Below are positions 51,041 through 59,752 of a stretch of DNA of 64,000 bases, piece by piece (position 1 is the stretch's first letter; each line of letters begins with the position of its first letter). The stretch covers positions 1 to 64,000 of the forward strand of contig CAZMGH010000011.1 in assembly GCA_964565805.1 (NCBI GenBank). Reading direction: 5' to 3'. The stretch comes from Catenibacillus sp964565805. Its GTDB lineage: Bacteria; Bacillota; Clostridia; Lachnospirales; Lachnospiraceae. The notes beneath the pieces are model-generated. The model did no database searches. It worked only from the letters and a program-made list of their open reading frames with translations, and had not been told where the DNA came from. Made by a program: the position numbers and the translations under genes.

Positions 51041-52438
51041 TTATGCCTGAGCTTCCATGTCTTTAGCTTTGGCGATCACGTCATCAATGGTTCCCACATT
51101 AAAAAACGCGTTTTCCGGATACTGGTCCATTTCACCGTCAATAATCATCTTAAAGCCCCGGATAGTTTCCTTTAAAGGCACATACTTTCCGGGAACACCG
51201 GTGAAGTTTTCAGCCACATGAAAAGGCTGGGACAAAAACTTCTGGATCTTTCTTGCGCGGAATACTGTATTTTTATCTTCCTCAGAAAGTTCTTCCATGC
51301 CAAGGATCGCAATAATATCCTGAAGCTCTTTATATTTCTGCAAAATCTCCTGTACCTTACGGGCAGTCTGGTAATGCTCCGCCCCTACAACATCCGCCTC
51401 CAGAATACGTGATGTGGATTCAAGAGGATCCACTGCCGGATAAATCCCCTGCTCCACAATCTTTCTTGAGAGAACTGTGGTGGCATCCAAATGGGCAAAG
51501 GTGGTGGCCGGAGCCGGGTCTGTCAGGTCATCGGCAGGCACATAAACCGCCTGAACACTGGTAACGGAACCGGTCTTTGTAGAAGCGATGCGCTCCTGCA
51601 GCTCACCCATTTCATTAGCCAGGGTAGGCTGATAACCTACAGCGGAAGGCATGCGTCCAAGAAGAGCGGATACCTCAGAACCAGCCTGAACAAAACGGAA
51701 AATATTATCAATAAACAAAAGCACATCCTGATGTTCCCGGTCACGAAAATACTCAGCCATCGTCAGGCCAGTCTCTGCCACTCGCATACGGGCTCCGGGG
51801 GGCTCATTCATCTGTCCGAAGACCAAGGCGGTCTTATTTAATACGCCGGACTCTTTCATCTCTGTCCAAAGGTCATTCCCTTCACGGGAACGCTCACCAA
51901 CACCGGTGAAAATAGAATATCCGCCGTGCTCTGTGGCAACGTTCTGGATCAGTTCCTGAATCAGCACAGTCTTACCTACACCGGCGCCGCCGAACAGACC
52001 CACTTTACCGCCCTTTGCGTAGGGAGCAAGAAGGTCGATGACCTTAATCCCGGTTTCAAGGATCTCAACCACAGGACTCTGATCTTCAAAAGACGGAGGA
52101 TCTCTGTGAATGACCCAGTGCTCTTCATCCTTTAAAGAATCGCCGTTGTCAATCGTGTCTCCAAGAACGTTAAACAAACGGCCTAATGTTTTATCCCCTA
52201 CGGGGACAGCGATACCGCCGCCGGGAGCAGTGACTTCCATGTCGCGGCGCAAGCCCTCGCTGGCAGAAAGCATAATGCAGCGCACAGTGTTATTTCCCAT
52301 ATGCTGGGCAACTTCCATAACGCACCGCTTACCGTTATTATCTACCTCAAGGGCATCTTTTATATAAGGCAGGTCATCGTTTTCAAAAACAACGTCCACT
52401 ACAGGCCCCATAACCTGCACGATCTTCCCTTTTCTCAT
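51041..52438 (-). CDS. atpD: ATP synthase F1 beta subunit
   Basis: A 465-residue catalytic subunit. Walker A is GGAGVGKTVLIQELI; the catalytic Glu lies in VGERSREGNDLW; LLFIDNIFRFVQAGSEVSALLGRMPSAVGYQPTL and the later ALLGMEELSEEDK-like segment are typical. I chose the ATG at 52438, which has AAGGA 9 bases upstream and gives the usual length; a GTG three codons earlier overlaps atpG. Confidence 0.98.
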   Translation of the reverse strand: MRKGKIVQVMGPVVDVVFENDDLPYIKDALEVDNNGKRCVMEVAQHMGNNTVRCIMLSASEGLRRDMEVTAPGGGIAVPVGDKTLGRLFNVLGDTIDNGDSLKDEEHWVIHRDPPSFEDQSPVVEILETGIKVIDLLAPYAKGGKVGLFGGAGVGKTVLIQELIQNVATEHGGYSIFTGVGERSREGNDLWTEMKESGVLNKTALVFGQMNEPPGARMRVAETGLTMAEYFRDREHQDVLLFIDNIFRFVQAGSEVSALLGRMPSAVGYQPTLANEMGELQERIASTKTGSVTSVQAVYVPADDLTDPAPATTFAHLDATTVLSRKIVEQGIYPAVDPLESTSRILEADVVGAEHYQTARKVQEILQKYKELQDIIAILGMEELSEEDKNTVFRARKIQKFLSQPFHVAENFTGVPGKYVPLKETIRGFKMIIDGEMDQYPENAFFNVGTIDDVIAKAKDMEAQA

Positions 52439-52443
52439 CTTTG

Positions 52444-53337
52444 TCACTTCCTTTTCTGAGCCTTTGCTCCGCCGATAACCTCTGTGATCTCCTGGGTGAT
52501 CGCAGCCTGTCTGGCCCGGTTATACTGGATCTCCAGCGCTTTTAACATATCCGCAGCATTGTTGGTGGAAGATTCCATAGCCATCATCCGGGCATTATTC
52601 TCACTGGTATAGGACTCGATCAAAGTACCAAAAAGCAGACCTGTAAGATAGTTGGGGATGATATAGTTAAGCACTTCCTCCGGAGACGGATTCATGGAAA
52701 TCTCTTCATGATACAGATCCACCGGGAGCTTAGCCGCATCGAAAAATGCCTTTTTTAAAGGCAGCAGCTGCTGTTCTTTTGTATCTACCGTCACCGCGTT
52801 TTCCAGCTCAGAATAAATAATATGGACCTCATCCAGCTGACCTTTATTAAAATCATCCAGGATACGCTCTGTGATCACACGAGCCTGATGGAGCGTAGGC
52901 TTTTGGACGGTAAATAAAAAGTCCGGATCATTGTCCATATCTACGTTCTTTTTGGCAAAATACATTCGGCCCACCATGCCAAGGACAAAAAGCTTAAACT
53001 GTCCCGGTCCCTCCATCATTTCTTCAGTTTTTTTCAGTACATTGTGATTGTAAGCGCCGGCAAGCCCTTTATCACCGGTAATGACGATAAGGCCGATCTT
53101 CCGGTCCTTAGCCGGAATATCCGGGCGAAGATCAAAATATTTGTGTTCCACATCCGGAACATGGCGTAAAATACGGCTGATTTCTCCCTGAACCCGGTAA
53201 AAATACGGAGCTGCTTCTGTCAGTTTCTTTTTTGCTAGCTTCATTTTTGAGGATGAAATCATGTACATGGCGCTGGTGATCTTCATGGTATCCTGGATAC
53301 TGCGGATACGATCCTGTATTTCCTTTGTACTTGCCAT
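52444..53337 (-). CDS. atpG: ATP synthase F1 gamma subunit
   Basis: A 297-residue rotor shaft. The N-terminal helix has STKEIQDRIRSIQDTMKITSAMYMISSSK, and the C-terminal helix has ENNARMMAMESSTNNAADML and NRARQAAITQEITEVIGGA, the conserved pair that forms the shaft. Only 4 bases separate it from atpA and 5 from atpD. Confidence 0.97.
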   Translation of the reverse strand: MASTKEIQDRIRSIQDTMKITSAMYMISSSKMKLAKKKLTEAAPYFYRVQGEISRILRHVPDVEHKYFDLRPDIPAKDRKIGLIVITGDKGLAGAYNHNVLKKTEEMMEGPGQFKLFVLGMVGRMYFAKKNVDMDNDPDFLFTVQKPTLHQARVITERILDDFNKGQLDEVHIIYSELENAVTVDTKEQQLLPLKKAFFDAAKLPVDLYHEEISMNPSPEEVLNYIIPNYLTGLLFGTLIESYTSENNARMMAMESSTNNAADMLKALEIQYNRARQAAITQEITEVIGGAKAQKRK

Positions 53338-53341
53338 AATA

Positions 53342-54850
53342 TCACCTGTTCTCGTCTTTAAATTCTTTGGCTGCGGCTACGATCTGCTCTTCAAGGGCAT
53401 CACTTAACACCTTTGTCTCTTCAATTTCTTTACGGATCTGGGGATATGCGTTATCTATATAAGCCAGAAGATCCATCTGGAATTCCTTTACATGAATCAG
53501 CTCAACATCTACAAAGATCTTATGAGTCGCTGCGCAAAGGGTGATCACCTGTTCATGAAGGGACAAGGGATGGCACAGCGGCTGCTTTAACATCTCCATA
53601 AGGCTGCTGCCGTAGGCCAGCTGAGCCTTTGTGGATGCATCAAGATCCGAACTGAACTGAGTAAACACTTCCATTTCCCGATACTGGGCCAGGTCAATAC
53701 GGATACTTCCAGATGCCTTTTTCATCGCCTTTGTCTGGGCAGCGCCGCCCACACGAGATACAGAAAGACCTACATTCACCGCAGGCCGCATACCTTCATT
53801 AAAAAGGTCGCTTTCCAGGAAGATCTGGCCATCCGTAATAGAAATAACATTGGTAGGAATATAGGCAGAAACATCTCCGGCCTGAGTCTCAATAATCGGC
53901 AGGGCTGTGATGGAGCCGCCGCCTTTTTCATCGCTTAAGCGGCTGGACCGTTCCAGCAGTCTTGAATGGAGATAAAATACATCGCCAGGATACGCCTCAC
54001 GTCCCGGAGAGCGCTCAAGCAAAAGAGACAGGGCACGGTAAGCCACTGCGTGTTTGGAAAGGTCATCATAAACAATGAGCACATCCTTGCCCTGATACAT
54101 AAAGTATTCCGCGAGAGATGTTCCTGAATATGGAGCGATATACTGAAGGGGCGCACAGTCGCTGGCTGTAGCGCACACAATGGTAGTATAACTCATGGCC
54201 TGATATTTTTCCAGCGTATTTACAAGCTTGGCAATGGTCGACGCCTTCTGACCGATAGCTACGTAAATACAGATCACATCCTTGCCCTTCTGGTTAATAA
54301 TCGTATCTGTGGCAATCGATGTTTTTCCCGTCTGACGGTCGCCGATAATAAGCTCCCTCTGGCCCCGGCCAATAGGGAACATGGAATCAATGGACAAAAT
54401 ACCGGTTTCCATAGGAACACCTACAGACTTACGGTCAATGATCCCGGGAGCTTCCTGCTCAATAGGGCGGTAATCATCTGCCGGAATTTCTCCCTTTCCG
54501 TCAATAGGCGCGCCAAGGGCATCAATAATACGGCCCACATAAGCGTCGCCGACAGGGATGCCTGCTTTCTTCTTTGTCCGGGTCACCTTTGTTCCTTCCC
54601 GGATTCCGGTATCTTTACCAAATAAAATACAGCCGATGCTGTCTTGACGAATATCCTGGACCATGCCTTTAAGACCGTTTTCAAAAATAATGATCTCGCC
54701 GTACATAGCATGATCAATGCCGTAAATATTGGCAATACCGTCACCTACAGAAATAACCCGGCCAGTTTCCTGTTCTTTGCAGATCTCGTCATAATTTTCT
54801 ATTTCTTCTTTTAAGATTGATATTATTTCATCAGAATAAATGGTACTCAC
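53342..54850 (-). CDS. atpA: ATP synthase F1 alpha subunit
   Basis: A 502-residue regulatory nucleotide-binding subunit. Walker A is GDRQTGKTSIATDTI; VYVAIGQKASTIAKLV-like and SYTTIVCATASDCAPLQYIAPYSG segments follow; the arginine finger region is ISVSRVGGAAQTKAM. GTG start with GGAGGTG upstream, 4 bases after atpH. Full length. Confidence 0.98.
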   Translation of the reverse strand: MSTIYSDEIISILKEEIENYDEICKEQETGRVISVGDGIANIYGIDHAMYGEIIIFENGLKGMVQDIRQDSIGCILFGKDTGIREGTKVTRTKKKAGIPVGDAYVGRIIDALGAPIDGKGEIPADDYRPIEQEAPGIIDRKSVGVPMETGILSIDSMFPIGRGQRELIIGDRQTGKTSIATDTIINQKGKDVICIYVAIGQKASTIAKLVNTLEKYQAMSYTTIVCATASDCAPLQYIAPYSGTSLAEYFMYQGKDVLIVYDDLSKHAVAYRALSLLLERSPGREAYPGDVFYLHSRLLERSSRLSDEKGGGSITALPIIETQAGDVSAYIPTNVISITDGQIFLESDLFNEGMRPAVNVGLSVSRVGGAAQTKAMKKASGSIRIDLAQYREMEVFTQFSSDLDASTKAQLAYGSSLMEMLKQPLCHPLSLHEQVITLCAATHKIFVDVELIHVKEFQMDLLAYIDNAYPQIRKEIEETKVLSDALEEQIVAAAKEFKDENR

Positions 54851-54854
54851 CTTT

Positions 54855-55373
54855 TCACCTCCGGATCAATTTCTGTTCCAGCTGATCAAAACGGCCTCGG
54901 ATACTATAATCAATTTCACAGCCTCCGGCCTCAATAATAAATCCGCCTATAAGCGACGGATCCTTCACAATATCAATGCGGGCATCCTCCACTGCAAAAC
55001 GTCCGCATATATATTTGCGGATTCCCTCAAGCTGCTCCTCCTTCGGAGGAGTCACGCAGCGGAGCACCGCATTGAGGACATTTTTCATTTCATTGGCATA
55101 ATCTTCATAATACTGAAAGATCATGGCAAGAAGACGGCTTCTCTCATGCCGACATACCGCCTTCATAAAAGGGCGTATGCTTTCAGGGAAAATCCTGTCT
55201 ACACAGCTCAGCTTCTGAGCCAGAGTAACGACGGGACATTCCAGAACCCGGACCAACTCGGGAGATTTCTCTATGATCTCCCGGCTTTTAATAATATCCT
55301 CCCGGGACAGATGAAGATCATATAAGGCAACTGCGTAAGAGCGCGCCGCCTGACGGTTAACTCTTTGCGCCAT
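54855..55373 (-). CDS. atpH: ATP synthase delta subunit (OSCP)
   Basis: A 172-residue peripheral-stalk subunit linking F1 to the b subunits. The N-terminal helical domain starts AQRVNRQAARSYAVALYDL; the C-terminal domain ends DPSLIGGFIIEAGGCEIDYSIRGRFDQLEQKL, typical of OSCP. I chose the ATG at 55373, preceded by an AGGTGAT-type site; an ATG at 55379 is possible. It overlaps the end of atpF by about 17 bases. Confidence 0.93.
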   Translation of the reverse strand: MAQRVNRQAARSYAVALYDLHLSREDIIKSREIIEKSPELVRVLECPVVTLAQKLSCVDRIFPESIRPFMKAVCRHERSRLLAMIFQYYEDYANEMKNVLNAVLRCVTPPKEEQLEGIRKYICGRFAVEDARIDIVKDPSLIGGFIIEAGGCEIDYSIRGRFDQLEQKLIRR

Positions 55374-55854
55374 GGCCATCACCTGCTTCTTCCAGGAATT
55401 TATCATACAGCGCCAGGTCGTCCTTGCTGTAATCCTTCTGTCCCGTTACCTTACGGGCAGCCTTCATGGCCAGGCCCGCAACCTGAGACTTAAGGTCATG
55501 CATCGCTTTTTCCCTTTCAAGCTCAATACTTTTTCCGGCATTTTCAAGAAGTGCTGCCGCATCCTTCTGGGCGTCTGCCATCACACGGTCGTATTCATTT
55601 TTGGCGGTTGCTTTCGCGTCTGCCACGATCTTCGTGGATTCCTCCCGAGCGCCTACCAGAGCGGCTTCATACTGTTCTTTTAATTTCAACGCTTCATCCT
55701 GATCCTGTCTTGCCTGGTTTAAACCGTCTTCAATAAGCTTTTTCCGTTTTTCCATGATGTTGGTAACCGGTTTGATCAAAAACACTTTCATCAGGATATA
55801 AAAGATCACCAGGTTGATCAAGGTAAAGAGAAGGTTCCAATCCAGTTTAAGCAC
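55357..55854 (-). CDS. atpF: ATP synthase Fo subunit b
   Basis: A 165-residue peripheral stalk subunit. One N-terminal membrane segment (LLFTLINLVIFYILMKVFLI) is followed by a long charged helix (EEQYEAALVGAREESTKIVADAKATAKNEYD) for dimerisation. GTG start with AAGGAAGG upstream. It is 24 bases after atpE. Confidence 0.95.
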   Translation of the reverse strand: MLKLDWNLLFTLINLVIFYILMKVFLIKPVTNIMEKRKKLIEDGLNQARQDQDEALKLKEQYEAALVGAREESTKIVADAKATAKNEYDRVMADAQKDAAALLENAGKSIELEREKAMHDLKSQVAGLAMKAARKVTGQKDYSKDDLALYDKFLEEAGDGHGAKS

Positions 55855-55878
55855 CTTTTTACACCTTCCTTTTCAGGA

Positions 55879-56103
55879 TTAACCCAGGAATAAGATAATG
55901 AATAAAGCAACGATAAAACCGTAAATAGCCGTTGCCTCAGCAAGAGCACATCCAAGGATCAGAGATTTACTGATCTTGCTTTCTGCTTCCGGCTGTCTTG
56001 CAATAGCCTCTACTGCTTTTCCTGTGGCAAGGCCGATACCAATACCTGCGCCAACGCCTGTTAATACTGCAACTGCTGCTCCGATTGCTACTAATGTCAT
56101 CAT
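55879..56103 (-). CDS. atpE: ATP synthase Fo subunit c
   Basis: A 74-residue hairpin of two membrane helices forming the rotor ring. The loop is ARQPEAE. The ion-carrying acid is E56 in CALAEATAIYGF. At the positions that define sodium rings (Gln in helix 1, Ser after the Glu) this protein has I23 and A57, so a proton ring is expected. The ATG at 56103 is followed by a second ATG; either could be used. Confidence 0.96.
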   Translation of the reverse strand: MMTLVAIGAAVAVLTGVGAGIGIGLATGKAVEAIARQPEAESKISKSLILGCALAEATAIYGFIVALFIILFLG

Positions 56104-56220
56104 TGATTCTTCCTTTCTTTTTCATACCCAGGGAATTTCATCTTAAGCCCGCCCTTTCGGGGATCTTCGGCCTGCCCTAAAGGTATCTCTCTTCTCTCAC
56201 TCTTTTTTAACTTTTAAACT

Positions 56221-56940
56221 CTATTCCTCTTCCACAGCCTCTTTAATGAACAGTGACGTAAGGAATACAAATACATAAGCCTGGATCAGGCCATCGAATA
56301 CGTCAAAGTACAGACTGAACGGTACCGGCAATCCTACAGGCAGAAGCTCTTTTAAAAGCTCCATAACAACAAATGAGCCCAGAATATTGCCAAATAGACG
56401 CATACACAGGGACAACGGACGAATGACGATTTCCAGGATGTTCAAAGGAGCGATCACGGGAACGGGCTGTCCAAAAGACTTAAGCCAGCCTTTCACACCT
56501 TTTTGGCGGATCCCGGAATACTCAATAAGAATAATACTGGCAATGGCCAATGCCGCTGTCACATTCATATCCTTTGTTGGAGGAGTAAAACCAAGTATAC
56601 CGATCAGGTTGGACGCGCCGATATAAAGAGCAACGGTGATCAGGTAAGGAACATAGCGTTTGCCGTTTTTCCCGACAGTACCCTCAAAAAAGTTCCGAAG
56701 GAAGGCAATCCCTGACTCTAAGATCAGCTGCTTTTTACTGACATTTTCCACCCTGAGATTTCTCACAAGAATAATGGACAACAGAGTAAAAACTGCCATA
56801 ATGATCCATGTTACAACCACGGATTCGTATACCGGTATCCCATCTCCAATAGGAATGGTAAACACTGTATGGACTTCAAGGGCATCCATCAAGTCATTTG
56901 CAAATTCTTCCGTATCGATTTCCTCCTTTCTTTTTGACAT
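56221..56940 (-). CDS. atpB: ATP synthase Fo subunit a
   Basis: A 239-residue membrane channel subunit. The essential arginine is in LSLCMRLFGNILGSFVVMELL, preceded by PLNILEIVIRPLS, and the C-terminal helix has IQAYVFVFLTSLFIKEAVEE. The N terminus is soluble and acidic. The ATG at 56940 has no obvious ribosome site, while AAAGGAGG lies just inside the gene at codons 5-7. No atpI gene lies upstream. First gene of the operon. Confidence 0.95.
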   Translation of the reverse strand: MSKRKEEIDTEEFANDLMDALEVHTVFTIPIGDGIPVYESVVVTWIIMAVFTLLSIILVRNLRVENVSKKQLILESGIAFLRNFFEGTVGKNGKRYVPYLITVALYIGASNLIGILGFTPPTKDMNVTAALAIASIILIEYSGIRQKGVKGWLKSFGQPVPVIAPLNILEIVIRPLSLCMRLFGNILGSFVVMELLKELLPVGLPVPFSLYFDVFDGLIQAYVFVFLTSLFIKEAVEEE

Positions 56941-56992
56941 TCGCCATTTTACTACTTTTATTTTTATTTGAAAAATGATAAAATATTATGGC

Positions 56993-57015
56993 TGATATAG
57001 CATTTTGTTATATCA
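56993..57015. promoter_or_regulatory. Inverted repeat between atp operon and LysR gene, possible LysR site
   Basis: TGATATA (56993-56999) and TATATCA (57009-57015) with 9 bases between them match the T-N11-A arrangement of LysR-type binding sites. It lies between the divergent atpB and LysR genes. Confidence 0.5.
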
Positions 57016-57045
57016 ATGTGCATTTTTTACAAAAAAATTTTCAAC

Positions 57046-57073
57046 ATTATCCATTAAGAAGGAGTTTTGTCAA
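57046..57073 (-). promoter_or_regulatory. Candidate promoter of the atp operon
   Basis: On the minus strand TTGACA (57068-57073), 16 bases, GATAAT (57046-57051). The -35 box overlaps the leader just before the LysR ATG on the other strand. The palindrome at 56993-57015 would lie downstream of the start site. Confidence 0.45.
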
Positions 57074-57976
57074 ATGTCGACAAATTTCGAGTACTATAAA
57101 ATCTTTTATTACGTTGCCAAATATAAAAGCCTGACTCAGGCAGCCGATGCGCTTGTGTCCAGCCAGCCGGCCATTACCCGGAGCATAAAAAATCTGGAAA
57201 GTGAACTGGGGTGCCGCCTTTTCGTCCGTTCCAGCCACGGGGTTTCACTGACAAAAGAAGGCGAACTTCTTTATAAACATGTTATCCCGGCATGTGAACT
57301 TTTATTTAAAGGCGAGGAAGACTTAAACACAGTCCTTGGTTTAAAAGAAGGGCAGCTTTATATCGGGGCTACGGAAACTGCCCTTCACTGCTATCTTCTT
57401 GATAAACTTGAAAAGTTCCATCACCTTTATCCCGGCGTCCACATTAAAATCAGCAATCAGACCACCCCCATCACCTTTCACGACTTTAAGTCCGGCAAGA
57501 TCGATCTGGCCCTGGTGACTACCCCTTGCAATGTCTCGGAGCCTTATCATCTTACACCGGTAAAAACCTTTAATGACGTTTTAGTAGGGAACCGGGAATA
57601 TGCCTCTATGGCTAAGCAAACCTGGCATCTGTCAGAACTTGCCAAATACCCTCTTGTATCCTTAAGCAGGGATACGATGAGCTATCAATTTATCCAGAAA
57701 TTTTATGCCGCCAATCAGACGCCGTTAAAGCTGGATATTGAACTGGCTTCCGCCAATCTGATCATACCGGTCATAATCCACGGTCTGGGCATCGGCTTTA
57801 TTCCTGAGGAAATGGCCCAGCCTGCCATGGACGATGGGGACCTTGTTCAGATCCATCTTTATGAAGAGATCCCACCCCGTCAGATCTGCTACATCCGGGA
57901 TGCAAGCCGCAGTATGAACGCCGCAACACGAAAGCTCATCGAGCTGATGCCTCAAGAACCTGTGCTTCATCTGTAA
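57074..57976 (+). CDS. LysR-family transcriptional regulator
   Basis: A 300-residue regulator. The N-terminal winged HTH is YYKIFYYVAKYKSLTQAADALVSSQPAITRSIKNLESELGCRLF, followed by the linker helix and a two-lobed effector domain with IPVIIHGLGIGFIPEEMA. ATG at 57074 with AAGGAG 9 bases upstream. It is divergent from atpB and faces the ABC operon at its end. LysR proteins often control the divergent neighbour, so a link with the atp operon is conceivable but unproven. The effector is unknown. Confidence 0.93.
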   Translation: MSTNFEYYKIFYYVAKYKSLTQAADALVSSQPAITRSIKNLESELGCRLFVRSSHGVSLTKEGELLYKHVIPACELLFKGEEDLNTVLGLKEGQLYIGATETALHCYLLDKLEKFHHLYPGVHIKISNQTTPITFHDFKSGKIDLALVTTPCNVSEPYHLTPVKTFNDVLVGNREYASMAKQTWHLSELAKYPLVSLSRDTMSYQFIQKFYAANQTPLKLDIELASANLIIPVIIHGLGIGFIPEEMAQPAMDDGDLVQIHLYEEIPPRQICYIRDASRSMNAATRKLIELMPQEPVLHL

Positions 57977-57983
57977 AAAGACG

Positions 57984-58018
57984 AGAGGGCAAACGGATGG
58001 ACCGCTTACCCTCTTTTC
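57984..58018. terminator. Bidirectional terminator between LysR and ABC genes
   Basis: AGAGGG (57984-57989) pairs with CCCTCT (58009-58014), with T-rich tails on both strands (TTTTCATTTT on plus, CGTCTTTTT on minus). Confidence 0.75.
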
Positions 58019-58021
58019 ATT

Positions 58022-59752
58022 TTAAATTTCCCAATCCATGCTAAGTCTTTGCAGCTTTACCATACGGGGATAAATTATTCCTGTTTTCATAAGATTTTCC
58101 GGAGTTCCCTGTTCTGCCACTGTACCCTCAGAAAGGACCACCACCTTATCCGCGCCACTGACCGTACGCATCCGGTGAGCGATGACAAGGACGGTCTTGT
58201 CTTTAATAAGTCTTGATAGGGCGCTTTGGATCAACGTTTCATTTTCCACGTCAAGGCTTGCTGTTGCCTCATCCAGCAAAATAATCGGAGCATTTTTCAA
58301 AAACGCCCGGGCAATAGAAATGCGCTGCCGCTCACCGCCGGACAGTTCACAGCCATTTTCGCCGATCATGCTGTTATACCCCTCCGGAAGCTTAGCGGCA
58401 AACGCTTCGCAATTTGCCAGCCTTGCCGCGGCGATCACCTCTTCATCGCTGGCATCCTTTCTGCCAATCCTTATATTTTCCATAATAGTATTATTAAACA
58501 AGGTCACATCCTGAAATACAATCGAATATAAAGATAACAGGGTTTCCGGCTCAATCTTGGATATGTCCATGCCCCCTACAGTGATCTCCCCTTTATTTAT
58601 ATCCCAGAACCTGGCGGCAAGACGGGAAACTGTGGTCTTTCCTCCCCCGGAGGGGCCTACCAGAGCAGTTACTTCCCCCTGCTTTGCCGTAAAGGATACA
58701 TCCTTTAACACAGTTTCTCCTGTATTGTAAGCAAAGCCTACATGGTCAAACACAATATCGCAGCCTTTGTTTGTTAAGGTACTGCTCCCCGTCTGAATGG
58801 GATGGTCAAGGATCTCATTCATACGGTTTATATTTGTTTTTGTGGAAATCACCGCCGCCAGATTTTGCAGCGCCCCTTCAAGAGGCGAATACAGTCTTGA
58901 AACCACAAGTAAAAACATAAAAAACAGAGCAATATTAATCTCTCCCCCAATGAGCAGGACTGAGCCCACAAGAGCTACTGTGGCAATACCAAACTTTAAT
59001 ATAAGCGATGAGGATACAACAAACAGGGCGGTCCCAAGCTCGGATATAATATGCCGCTTTTCCACATCGTCGATCTTTTTATCCAAACCTTTTAAGTACC
59101 GTTTTTCCGCGTTATTCGTCTTTAAGTCCTGGAGATTCTCAATACACTCTTGAACGCCGCTTTCAAGGGCCACATTGGCCTCTACCGACTTACGGTTAAA
59201 ATATTCCTGTGTACGGGCAGAAAAAAATGTAATGATAAATGCAATAGGCAGCACCCACACTGCCGCCAGGGCCATGCGCCAGTCATAGAAAAACAGTCCG
59301 ATGGAAATTAATGTTGTTGAGATCAGTGACCCGGCCAAAGCGGGCACATAGTGGGAAAAAGCAGTTTCCAGGGTAGCGCAGTCGCTCATAATGGAATTGG
59401 TCAGATCCGCCAGATCTTTTTTACCGAAAAAGGATAAGGGGATCTTTCGCAGCTGCTCTGCCAGGGAAATACGCCGGACGCCGCTTTCCACATAGGTGGC
59501 CAGATAGGTGGCATTATATTGAAACCATGTAACAATAAATATCAGAGCAAGGCACAGGAGTGCGCCAATAATATAGAAAGCAATGCGGCTGCCCCGAACA
59601 CCCCCGTTCATCATATCAATAACGAAAAAGTAGAGAAGCCCTACAGGGAACATAAAAGATATGTCCTGGGCAACGCAGGCAATACACCCTTTGATAAGAT
59701 CGACGGCCCCTTGTCTTGACAGAGCAAAACGTCTTTGCAGCAACTTAATCAT
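58022..59752 (-). CDS. ABC exporter half-transporter, second subunit
   Basis: A 576-residue protein with an N-terminal six-helix membrane domain and a C-terminal ATPase. ATPase motifs: GPSGGGKTTVSRLAARFWD (Walker A), LSGGERQRISIARAF (signature), PIILLDEATASLD (Walker B) and IAHRMRT (H-loop). All catalytic residues are intact. Its ATG overlaps the stop of the preceding ABC gene by 4 bases, so they very likely form a heterodimer. Substrate not readable; drug or siderophore-type roles are known in the family. Confidence 0.92.
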   Translation of the reverse strand: MIKLLQRRFALSRQGAVDLIKGCIACVAQDISFMFPVGLLYFFVIDMMNGGVRGSRIAFYIIGALLCLALIFIVTWFQYNATYLATYVESGVRRISLAEQLRKIPLSFFGKKDLADLTNSIMSDCATLETAFSHYVPALAGSLISTTLISIGLFFYDWRMALAAVWVLPIAFIITFFSARTQEYFNRKSVEANVALESGVQECIENLQDLKTNNAEKRYLKGLDKKIDDVEKRHIISELGTALFVVSSSLILKFGIATVALVGSVLLIGGEINIALFFMFLLVVSRLYSPLEGALQNLAAVISTKTNINRMNEILDHPIQTGSSTLTNKGCDIVFDHVGFAYNTGETVLKDVSFTAKQGEVTALVGPSGGGKTTVSRLAARFWDINKGEITVGGMDISKIEPETLLSLYSIVFQDVTLFNNTIMENIRIGRKDASDEEVIAAARLANCEAFAAKLPEGYNSMIGENGCELSGGERQRISIARAFLKNAPIILLDEATASLDVENETLIQSALSRLIKDKTVLVIAHRMRTVSGADKVVVLSEGTVAEQGTPENLMKTGIIYPRMVKLQRLSMDWEI

